NCBI GenBank assembly: GCA_018896355.1 | Contig: JAHIMW010000197.1 | Span: 1 to 20,569, forward strand | Reading direction: 5' to 3' | DNA from: Pseudomonadota bacterium | Lineage (GTDB): Bacteria > Desulfobacterota > Syntrophia > Syntrophales > UBA5619 | Length of the DNA: 20,569 nt | In this document: piece after piece, positions 14,750 through 20,569 of the stretch | Numbering within the stretch: the stretch's first letter is position 1 | Layout: each line of letters starts with the position of its first letter | The notes under the pieces: model-generated | What the model was told of the DNA's origin: nothing | Databases searched by the model: none | The model's input: the letters and a program-made list of their open reading frames with translations, nothing else | Program-made: the position numbers and the translations under genes

Positions 14750-15626
14750 GAGTATGACCGGTTATGGCAAGGCGGAGGCCGTCCTCGCGGACCGAAAGTT
14801 TATGATCGAGATGAAGTCCGTCAACCATCGCTTTCTGGAGATCTCGCTGCGCCTGCCGGGGATGCTTCTGCCGCTCGAGGGTGAGATCAAGAGGAGGATA
14901 GGGGAGCAGTTCTCCCGGGGGCGGATCGAGGCGACCCTCCGCGTTGACGGCAACGGGAGCGCGGAGAGCGCCGGCCGTTTCACGCTGAACCTGCCGCTGG
15001 TTCGCAATTACCATGCCCTCCTCGGGCAGTTGAAGGAGGAACTCCATCTCGAGGGCGAGATCACGCTGGAGATGATGGCCGGCTTCCGGGACGCCTTCGT
15101 TCCCGCGGAGACGAGTCAGGACCAGGCGGCCCTGTGGGAAGGGCTTTCAAGTATCCTCGCGGAGGCGATTCGGACGCTGACGGAGATGAGGGAAAAGGAG
15201 GGGGAAAGCCTGAAGCGCGATCTGACGGCGCGTCTGAATCTGATTGCCGCTTTTCTGGAAGGAATCGCCGGGAGGGCGCCGCAGGTGGTTCTGGACTATC
15301 AGAAGCGGCTCACCGACCGGGTGCGGGAACTGACGGGCGGCATGGTGATGGACGAGGCGCGCCTGCTTCAGGAAGTGGCGATCATGGCGGAGAAGAGCGA
15401 TATTACCGAAGAGGTCGTCCGTTTTCGCAGCCATATTGATCAGTTCACCGATCTGCTTGCGGGAGCGGACGCCGCCGGAAGGAAGATCGATTTCCTGATC
15501 CAGGAGATGGGCCGGGAGATCAATACGATCGGTTCCAAGAGCGGGGATGCGGAGATCTCGCGGAACGTCATCGAGATCAAGAGCGAACTGGCAAAATTGC
15601 GGGAGCAGGTGCAGAATATTGAATGA
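14742..15626 (+). CDS. yicC: YicC/YloC family endoribonuclease
   Basis: A 294-residue protein with the family's N-terminal MIKSMTGYGKAEA and MKSVNHRFLEISLRLP, and the conserved C-terminal block (residues 210-294) KSDITEEVVRFRSHIDQF, GRKIDFLIQEMGREINTIGSK and VIEIKSELAKLREQVQN. Family members are reported to be RNases acting in RNA turnover. The length is standard. GAGG lies seven bases before the ATG. The gene overlaps the upstream DUF4416 gene and the likely gmk start, and yicC-gmk-rpoZ is a well-known order. Confidence 0.93.
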   Translation: MIKSMTGYGKAEAVLADRKFMIEMKSVNHRFLEISLRLPGMLLPLEGEIKRRIGEQFSRGRIEATLRVDGNGSAESAGRFTLNLPLVRNYHALLGQLKEELHLEGEITLEMMAGFRDAFVPAETSQDQAALWEGLSSILAEAIRTLTEMREKEGESLKRDLTARLNLIAAFLEGIAGRAPQVVLDYQKRLTDRVRELTGGMVMDEARLLQEVAIMAEKSDITEEVVRFRSHIDQFTDLLAGADAAGRKIDFLIQEMGREINTIGSKSGDAEISRNVIEIKSELAKLREQVQNIE

Positions 15627-16245
15627 GATCCCGGTCGAAAAGTCTCAGGGCTTGCTGATGATCGTGTCTGCCCCTTCCGGTGCGGGGAAGACGTCGATCT
15701 GTCGGAAGATCCTGCAGATGTTCCCGAATGTCCGCTTTTCCGTCTCCTGCACCACGCGTCCGCCCCGTCCCGGAGAGACCGACGGAAAGGATTATGAATT
15801 TATCTCCACGGAGGAGTTCAGGGAACGGATTGCCCGCGGGGAGTTTGTCGAATGGGTGGAGAATTACGGTCAGCTCTACGGGACGTCGAGAAAGACAATG
15901 AACGCCTTTCTCAAACAGGGATTCGACCTGATCCTGGATGTCGAGCCGCGCGGCGCGAAAGCGATTCGGGAACAGTGTCCGCAGGGGGTCTTGATTTTCA
16001 TTCTACCCCCTTCGCTTTCCGATCTGAAGTCCCGGCTGTCGAGAAGAGGGGAAAACGGCGCCGTCATGGCAAACCGTCTCCAAAGTTCTCTGGATGAAAT
16101 CCGGGAGGCGCTGTGGTATGATTATATTATTTTCAATGATAGACTGGAAGATGCCGTCGATCGGTTTCGGGCTGTGTACATCGCCGAAAGATCCCGGCGG
16201 GATCGTTTTACGGAAAGAATAGAGGCATTTTTCAAAGACGAATAG
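15619..16245 (+). CDS. gmk: Guanylate kinase
   Basis: A 208-residue guanylate kinase (GMP + ATP to GDP + ADP). The P-loop SAPSGAGKTS lies near residues 17-26; SVSCTTRPPRPGETDGKDY is the GMP-binding region; FVEWVENYGQLYGTSR, DLILDVEPRGAKAIR and FILPPSLSDLKSRL follow. The usual DVQG motif reads DVEPRGA, a small departure. The likely start is TTG 15619, which overlaps the yicC stop and gives the usual N-terminal length; an ATG at 15658 would leave only a few residues before the P-loop and has a weaker ribosome site. Confidence 0.93.
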   Translation: MNEIPVEKSQGLLMIVSAPSGAGKTSICRKILQMFPNVRFSVSCTTRPPRPGETDGKDYEFISTEEFRERIARGEFVEWVENYGQLYGTSRKTMNAFLKQGFDLILDVEPRGAKAIREQCPQGVLIFILPPSLSDLKSRLSRRGENGAVMANRLQSSLDEIREALWYDYIIFNDRLEDAVDRFRAVYIAERSRRDRFTERIEAFFKDE

Positions 16246-16281
16246 TCTTAATCCTATTAATCAATTGGAGGTTAATACCCG

Positions 16282-16554
16282 ATGGCCAGAATTACCGTGG
16301 AAGACTCTTTGCTGATGGCAAAGAACCGATTTGCCCTCGTTCTGCTTACCGCTCAGCGGACCCGGCAGCTCTTGAAAGGATCTCAGCCCCTTACGGATAC
16401 GAGAAACAACCGGGAGATCGTGACTGCCCTCCGGGAGATTGCGGCGGGGAAGATTTGTTATGCCCATCCCGAACAACTGGAGAGGGTCAAGGAAAATTTC
16501 AAATCGATACCGCATGACACCGAATTTATCGGCGATGATGAATACGGCGAGTAA
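16282..16554 (+). CDS. rpoZ: DNA-directed RNA polymerase omega subunit
   Basis: A 90-residue omega subunit that stabilises beta-prime in RNA polymerase. MARITVEDSLLMAKNRFALV and the following TAQRTRQLLKGSQPL are diagnostic; REIVTALREIAAGKI matches the conserved third block. GGAGG lies ten bases before the ATG. It follows gmk by 36 bases and its end overlaps the pyrF start by about 20 bases. Confidence 0.95.
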   Translation: MARITVEDSLLMAKNRFALVLLTAQRTRQLLKGSQPLTDTRNNREIVTALREIAAGKICYAHPEQLERVKENFKSIPHDTEFIGDDEYGE

Positions 16555-17311
16555 CCTCCCGCGGGAGCGGTTGATCTTTGCCCTCGACATCGGCGGGGGG
16601 CTGGAGGAGGCCCTTTCCTGGGTCGATCGGCTGCGGGATCACGTGGGTCTGTTCAAGGTGGGGAAGGAGTCTTTTGTCCGGTACGGTACGGAGATCGTCC
16701 GACAGATCCACGCCCGCGGCGGAAGGGTTTTCCTGGATCTCAAGTTCCATGATATCCCCAACACCGTGGTTCGAGCAGCAGAGGCCGCCACGGAACTTGG
16801 GGTGGCGATGTTCAATCTGCACGCCCTCGGTGGGCGAGAGATGATGACGGAGACGGTCGGCGCGGTGCGCAAGTTTGCGGAGAGATCAGAGATAAGGCCG
16901 CCGGTCGTTCTCGCGGTGACCGTTCTGACCAGTTTGAATAATAGCGATCTTATAATCCTCGGATTTAGCCGGGGAACCGGCGAGACGGCGCTTCAACTGG
17001 CGCGTCTTGCCCAGGATGCGGGGGTGTCGGGGGTTGTTGCGTCGGCGGCGGATGCCGCTGCCATCCGGAAGGCCTGCGGTGGGGACTTCCTGATCGTGAC
17101 CCCCGGGATCCGGGGAGTGAAAGAGGTGGCTGGCGACGATCAGAAGCGGATCATGACCCCCTCTGAGGCCGTAAGGTGCGGCGCCGACTATCTGGTTGTC
17201 GGAAGGCCGATCCGTCAGGCGGCCGATCCCGCAGGCGAGGCGGATGCGATCGTCGGAGAGATCGCAAGGGGCTTGTGCTTGGAGACGAAAGATAACGCCA
17301 GCGAGCCTTGA
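16535..17311 (+). CDS. pyrF: Orotidine 5'-phosphate decarboxylase
   Basis: A 258-residue enzyme of the last step of UMP synthesis. RLIFALDIGGGLEEAL opens the barrel, GLFKVGKESF gives the substrate-binding lysine, and the catalytic tetrad region LDLKFHDIPNTV is intact (Asp-Lys-Asp). IVTPGIRG and GADYLVVGRPIRQAADP bind the phosphate. The start is uncertain: tandem ATGs at 16535 and 16538 within rpoZ have no clear ribosome site, and coupling to rpoZ is likely; a TTG at 16571 would trim conserved residues. Confidence 0.94.
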   Translation: MMNTASNLPRERLIFALDIGGGLEEALSWVDRLRDHVGLFKVGKESFVRYGTEIVRQIHARGGRVFLDLKFHDIPNTVVRAAEAATELGVAMFNLHALGGREMMTETVGAVRKFAERSEIRPPVVLAVTVLTSLNNSDLIILGFSRGTGETALQLARLAQDAGVSGVVASAADAAAIRKACGGDFLIVTPGIRGVKEVAGDDQKRIMTPSEAVRCGADYLVVGRPIRQAADPAGEADAIVGEIARGLCLETKDNASEP

Positions 17312-17344
17312 AGGTTCTCAAGGACCCGATTACGGAGGGATGTC

Positions 17345-18079
17345 ATGCAGGTGATTTATGGCATCAACCCTCTTCTGGAGGTCGTCCTTTCGGATCCCGC
17401 AATGCTGGAAAAAATCTTCGTTGCGGAGGGACGGGGAGGGGAAGCGGTGCAAAAAATCCTGAAGCTCGCCGCGGATCATCGGATTCCCGTGGAATGCAGC
17501 GGCAGAGACCGGCTGGAAAAGCTGGCGCCCCGCCGTGTTCACCAGGGGATCGTGGGGCTTTGCCGGGAGCATGCGTATGCCACCGTTGATGAGGTCATTG
17601 CCCACCGCCACGAGAAGTCCAGATATGACCTGGTGGTTCTACTGGACAGCGTCACCGATCCCCAAAATCTCGGTTCCATCATCCGGACGGCGCATTGTTG
17701 CGGGGCGAATGGCCTCATCATCCCGGAAAACCGAGCCGCTTCGGTGACGGCTTCCGTTGCAAAGGCATCCGCGGGGGCCTTTCAGTATCTGCCGGTCGCG
17801 ATGGTGGTCAATCTGGTCCGCACCATCGAATATCTGAAGGAGCGGGAGTTCTGGATTTACGGCGCCGACGCGGGGGCCCGGTCGGATATCCAAACGCCGG
17901 ACTACGAAGGGCATATCGCGCTGGTCATGGGGAGCGAGGACCGGGGAATCCGGCCGCTGATCCGGAAGAATTGCGATTTCCTGATCTCCATTCCGATGCG
18001 GGGGCAGGTGGCTTCCCTGAATGTTTCGGTTGCGGCGGGGGTTATCCTCTTTGAGATTCTCAGAAAGTGGGGAAATTAG
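17345..18079 (+). CDS. rlmB: 23S rRNA (guanosine-2'-O-)-methyltransferase RlmB
   Basis: A 244-residue SPOUT-family (TrmH-like) methyltransferase expected to modify G2251 of 23S rRNA. The first 70 residues (QVIYGINPLLEVV and the VHQGIVGLC segment) form the RNA-binding domain; the knotted SAM domain shows VLLDSVTDPQNLGSIIRTA, LVMGSEDRGI and IPMRGQVASLNVSVAAGV. Presence of the N-terminal L30e-like domain favours RlmB over TrmL. GGAGGG stands just before the ATG. It is followed after two bases by pilC. Confidence 0.92.
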   Translation: MQVIYGINPLLEVVLSDPAMLEKIFVAEGRGGEAVQKILKLAADHRIPVECSGRDRLEKLAPRRVHQGIVGLCREHAYATVDEVIAHRHEKSRYDLVVLLDSVTDPQNLGSIIRTAHCCGANGLIIPENRAASVTASVAKASAGAFQYLPVAMVVNLVRTIEYLKEREFWIYGADAGARSDIQTPDYEGHIALVMGSEDRGIRPLIRKNCDFLISIPMRGQVASLNVSVAAGVILFEILRKWGN

Positions 18080-18081
18080 AT

Positions 18082-19281
18082 ATGCCGATATTCTTGTGGC
18101 AGGCGGAAACAAAAAAGGGCGAATCCAAGAAGGGCGAGATCGATGCCGCCGACGAAGCGGCGGTCCGGGGCCAGCTCCGCCGGCAGGGATTCAAATCGAT
18201 CACCGTCAAGAAGAAGCCCAAGGATCTTTTCGAAAACATTGCTTTCTTCCAGGAGAAGGTCACAGAGAAGAATGTGGTGGTTTTTTGCCGGATTTTTTCC
18301 ACGATGATCAATGCGGGCCTCCCCCTGATCCAGTGTCTGGATCTCCTCGGCAGGCAGGAGGAGAACAAGACCTTTTCCAAGGTGATCGGGAGCATCAAGG
18401 CGGATATTGAAGGGGGCTCAACGTTGACCGACGCCCTCAGGAAATATCCGAAAATATTTGACGACCTCTTCGTCAATCTCGTGGCGGCGGGCGAGGTCGG
18501 CGGCATTCTGGACGTGGTTCTCGGGCGTCTGTCCGGTTACATGGAGAAGGCGCTGAAGCTGAAAGGCCAGGTCAAGGGGGCCATGTCCTATCCGATCATC
18601 GTTCTGGTCATTGCGACCCTTATTGTGGCCGGATTGCTGATTTTTGTCGTCCCGACTTTCCAGAAAATGTTCGAAGGGATGGGTGGAGCCCTGCCCGGAC
18701 CGACGCAGTTTCTGGTGGACGTGAGCCAGGCCTGTGTGAATTACTGGTTCCACGCGATCATCGGTGTGTTGGTACTCCGTTTTGCATTGAAAAAGTACTA
18801 TGCGACCGAAAAGGGGACACTCTTCTTCGATGCGCTGATCTTGAAAGCCCCGATCTTTGGTCCGCTTCTGAAGAAAGTGGCCGTGTCCAGGTTTTCGAGG
18901 ACCCTCTCCACGATGATGCAAAGCGGTGTGCCGATCCTGGAAGGGCTCGGCATCGTGAGCAGGACTGCGGGAAACAAAATCATCGAGATCGCCTTGATGA
19001 AAACGAAGCAGAGCATCAGCGAAGGAAAGACGATCGCCGAGCCCCTGGCGGAAACGGACGTCTTTCCCTCCATGGTGGTGCAGATGATTGCGGTCGGTGA
19101 GGCCACGGGCGCCCTGGACACCATGTTAGAGAAAATCGCCGATTTCTATGATGATGAGGTGGATGCGGCGGTTGCAGGGTTGACGGCGATGCTGGAGCCT
19201 CTCATGATGATGATTCTGGGGCCCATAGTAGGCTTTATACTCATCGCCATGTATCTGCCCATCTTCAAGGCGGCCGGTTAG
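18082..19281 (+). CDS. pilC: Type IV pilus assembly inner membrane protein PilC / type II secretion F family
   Basis: A 399-residue polytopic platform protein. It has two T2SSF repeats: FCRIFSTMINAGLPLIQCLDL (about residues 68-88) and the matching SRFSRTLSTMMQSGVPILEG (about 272-291), each followed by a G-E-A/T-G motif (AAGEVGGILD and AVGEATGALD). Three membrane segments lie near residues 170-193, 222-238 and 376-397. The start at ATG 18082 is two bases after rlmB; a GTG at 18067 is inside rlmB and less likely. No pilB or pilT gene is close by, so this copy is separated from the usual pil cluster; type II secretion GspF is an alternative, but the length and sequence fit PilC better. Confidence 0.9.
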   Translation: MPIFLWQAETKKGESKKGEIDAADEAAVRGQLRRQGFKSITVKKKPKDLFENIAFFQEKVTEKNVVVFCRIFSTMINAGLPLIQCLDLLGRQEENKTFSKVIGSIKADIEGGSTLTDALRKYPKIFDDLFVNLVAAGEVGGILDVVLGRLSGYMEKALKLKGQVKGAMSYPIIVLVIATLIVAGLLIFVVPTFQKMFEGMGGALPGPTQFLVDVSQACVNYWFHAIIGVLVLRFALKKYYATEKGTLFFDALILKAPIFGPLLKKVAVSRFSRTLSTMMQSGVPILEGLGIVSRTAGNKIIEIALMKTKQSISEGKTIAEPLAETDVFPSMVVQMIAVGEATGALDTMLEKIADFYDDEVDAAVAGLTAMLEPLMMMILGPIVGFILIAMYLPIFKAAG

Positions 19282-19353
19282 CCGCGGGATAGATTGTCAA
19301 GCGGTGTGCACGGGAAATGCCGGTGTCCGGCGGGAAAGATCGCAAATAAAAAA

Positions 19354-19430
19354 TGGTCGGGATGGCGCGATTTGAACGCGCGACTCCTGCGTCCCGAACG
19401 CAGTGCCCTACCAAGCTGGGCCACATCCCG
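19354..19430 (-). tRNA. tRNA-Pro(CGG)
   Basis: The minus strand folds as a cloverleaf of 77 bases with encoded CCA (19356-19354). The acceptor stem is CGGGATG/CATCCCG, the anticodon arm CTGCG-TTCGGGA-CGCAG with anticodon CGG, and the T loop TTCAAAT. C1-G72 and A73 are tRNA-Pro identity marks. A T-rich run (TTTTTTATTT) begins directly after CCA. It lies opposite to pilC and DUF1178. Confidence 0.96.
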
Positions 19431-19530
19431 ACTCGGACACTCCTTAACCAATTTGGAGTCGATTGTCCACCATTATTTTTAGAATCATCGGGATAACAAT
19501 GCCCAGAGGTCAATGACCCGGAGAAAAGGC

Positions 19531-19947
19531 GTGATCATCTACGATCTCAAATGCCGTAACGGCCATAAATTTGAAGGTTGGTTCAAGGACAAAGGCGCCT
19601 TCGATGAACAGCGACTGCAGAAACTCATCGCATGTCCCGTCTGCGGAAATACGGAGACGGTGTTGATCCCTTCTTCCGTCTTGGTCAGGGGACGGGCCAA
19701 CAGTTCTACTGCGACAACGACGCAGAACGGCGAGCCGCCTCTGAAACTCCTCCGTGCATTGCAGGAGTACGTCCATAAAAACTTCGATAACGTGGGCGAC
19801 AAGTTTGCGGAAGTCGCACTCCGGATCCACCATGGAGAGGAAGATAACAGAAACATAAGAGGAACCGCCACCGGAAGCGAAGAAGAAACCTTGAGGGAAG
19901 AGGGCGTCCAGTTCATCAAGATGCCTCTGCCAAAGTTTGACGGTTAG
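19531..19947 (+). CDS. DUF1178 family zinc-ribbon protein
   Basis: About 138 residues. VIIYDLKCRNGHKFEGWFKD, then IACPVCGNTETVLIPS, give a CX(n)H...CPVC putative zinc ribbon near the N-terminus, as in DUF1178; the C-terminus GVQFIKMPLPKFDG is also typical (EE-G-I-PLP). Function unknown. I prefer GTG 19531, preceded by GGAG at seven bases, because the family starts M-I-x-Y-D; ATG 19513 would add six basic residues and sits too near its AGAGG. It stands between tRNA-Pro and the tRNA operon. Confidence 0.85.
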   Translation: MIIYDLKCRNGHKFEGWFKDKGAFDEQRLQKLIACPVCGNTETVLIPSSVLVRGRANSSTATTTQNGEPPLKLLRALQEYVHKNFDNVGDKFAEVALRIHHGEEDNRNIRGTATGSEEETLREEGVQFIKMPLPKFDG

Positions 19948-20070
19948 CGTTTTCGGAGTCGCAGCCATACCTGGGCAGTTTTCTTATCGACCTGCCTGAC
20001 GAGAACCCGGATGAGGGTGCGTGTCCGGAAGTTAACAGAGGCAAAGCCTGAAAAAATAATAAAAAAAATC

Positions 20071-20099
20071 TTGACAAACGACGACATAAAAATTAGTGT
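20071..20099 (+). promoter_or_regulatory. Promoter of the tRNA operon
   Basis: A consensus -35 TTGACA (20071-20076), a 17-base spacer and TAGTGT (20094-20099) precede the tRNAs by about 90 bases. An A-rich tract immediately upstream (20051-20068) resembles an UP element as found before stable RNA genes. The -10 is weak, so the exact start is uncertain. Confidence 0.55.
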
Positions 20100-20190
20100 C
20101 CTTTGTTTCACAGAGGGGGTGAGTTTTCTGCTTGGGCGACGGCCCGGCTCTTTGTGTGTAAAATACGTATTATATTAAATATTTAGGAGC

Positions 20191-20266
20191 GCTGGCGTAG
20201 CTCAATCGGTAGAGCAGCTGATTTGTAATCAGCAGGTTGCGGGTTCAAGTCCCATCGCCAGCTCCA
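20191..20266 (+). tRNA. tRNA-Thr(TGT)
   Basis: A 76-base cloverleaf with acceptor GCTGGCG/CGCCAGC, D arm with AGCTCAATCGGTAGAGC, anticodon arm CTGAT-TTGTAAT-type loop with anticodon TGT, T loop TTCAAGT and encoded CCA at 20264-20266. First of three tRNAs in a row. Confidence 0.97.
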
Positions 20267-20295
20267 AGAAGATATTTTGCCCGATTGGTCACCAT

Positions 20296-20380
20296 GGAGG
20301 GGTTCCCGAGCGGTCAAAGGGAGCAGACTGTAAATCTGCCGGCGAAGCCTACGGAGGTTCAAATCCTCCCCCCTCCACCA
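20296..20380 (+). tRNA. tRNA-Tyr(GTA)
   Basis: An 85-base class II tRNA: acceptor GGAGGGG/CCCCTCC, anticodon arm CAGA-CTGTAAA-TCTG with anticodon GTA, a long variable arm, T loop TTCAAAT and encoded CCA at the end. It follows tRNA-Thr by 29 bases. Confidence 0.97.
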
Positions 20381-20432
20381 GTTTGCCGGCGCCAGGGCGA
20401 TCGGGAGACCGGTGAGGTGTCCTTTATTATAA

Positions 20433-20508
20433 GCGGGAGTAGCTCAGTGGCTAGAGCGTCAGCCTTCCAAGCTGAGGGTCGCGGGTTCGAATCCCGTTTC
20501 CCGCTCCA
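20433..20508 (+). tRNA. tRNA-Gly(TCC)
   Basis: A 76-base cloverleaf: acceptor GCGGGAG with TTCCCGC (one G-T pair), anticodon arm CAGC-CTTCCAA-GCTG with anticodon TCC, T loop TTCGAAT and encoded CCA at 20506-20508. Thr-Tyr-Gly is the order before tufB in E. coli, so tuf likely lies to the right. Confidence 0.97.
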
Positions 20509-20569
20509 TTTTTGTTTGGTATGGGGCTGTTTGCTTCCCCGAGGAATGTGCAGCCGATCATGTCACGGA

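Noticed and set aside
19319..19331. GCCGG-TGT-CCGGC hairpin after pilC as a terminator
   Set aside because: Only five pairs and no T-run after it on the plus strand.
1..20569. CRISPR arrays, prophage genes, toxin-antitoxin pairs or defence genes
   Set aside because: I found no regularly spaced repeats, integrase, phage, toxin-antitoxin or defence-type protein; all recognised genes are metabolic or housekeeping.

Overview
The window reads as chromosomal DNA of a Gram-negative, probably anaerobic bacterium of the former Deltaproteobacteria (Desulfobacterota, Syntrophia-like). This is inferred from gene content and order: a molybdenum/tungsten uptake and cofactor locus, heptose kinase plus DUF4416, yicC, gmk and rpoZ in one run, type IV pilus PilC, and a moderately high G+C content. 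No 16S rRNA gene is present, so the placement is tentative.

Layout. 1-557 (minus): N-terminal part of a DEAD-box RNA helicase cut by the window edge. 558-1350: about 0.8 kb without a convincing protein gene; it holds inverted repeats in the helicase leader and a cluster of short palindromes resembling a decayed IS200/IS605-type end. 1351-6216 (plus): the Mo/W locus mobA-mobB-modE-like-modA-modB-modC followed by a wrecked moeA. 6261-7438 (minus): alanine dehydrogenase with its own terminator. 7669-12968 (minus): plsC-uppP-ftsK-rimO. 13099-19281 (plus): hldA-DUF4416-yicC-gmk-rpoZ-pyrF-rlmB-pilC, tightly packed and probably one long transcription unit. 19354-19430 (minus): tRNA-Pro(CGG). 19531-19947 (plus): a DUF1178 zinc-ribbon protein. 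20071-20508 (plus): a promoter and tRNA-Thr(TGT), tRNA-Tyr(GTA), tRNA-Gly(TCC), the order found before tufB in E. coli, so tuf is expected just beyond the right edge.

How the genes work together. ModABC would import molybdate or tungstate. MobA (with MobB) would attach GMP to the molybdopterin cofactor. The ModE-like protein, which has a DNA-binding domain but no oxyanion-binding domain, probably controls the locus through two near-identical 23-bp inverted repeats, one over the likely mobA promoter and one before modA. The step that inserts the metal (MoeA) is broken here: only the N-terminal tip and the C-terminal domain remain, in different frames, so the cell must use another moeA copy or lack this step. 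The other blocks are housekeeping: envelope lipid synthesis and recycling, chromosome segregation, ribosome modification, LPS heptose precursor, nucleotide metabolism and RNA polymerase omega.

The most notable observations are the internally deleted moeA with a modC that lacks its expected stop, the matched pair of operators, and the potentially switching leader upstream of mobA. No wholly new gene system is evident.
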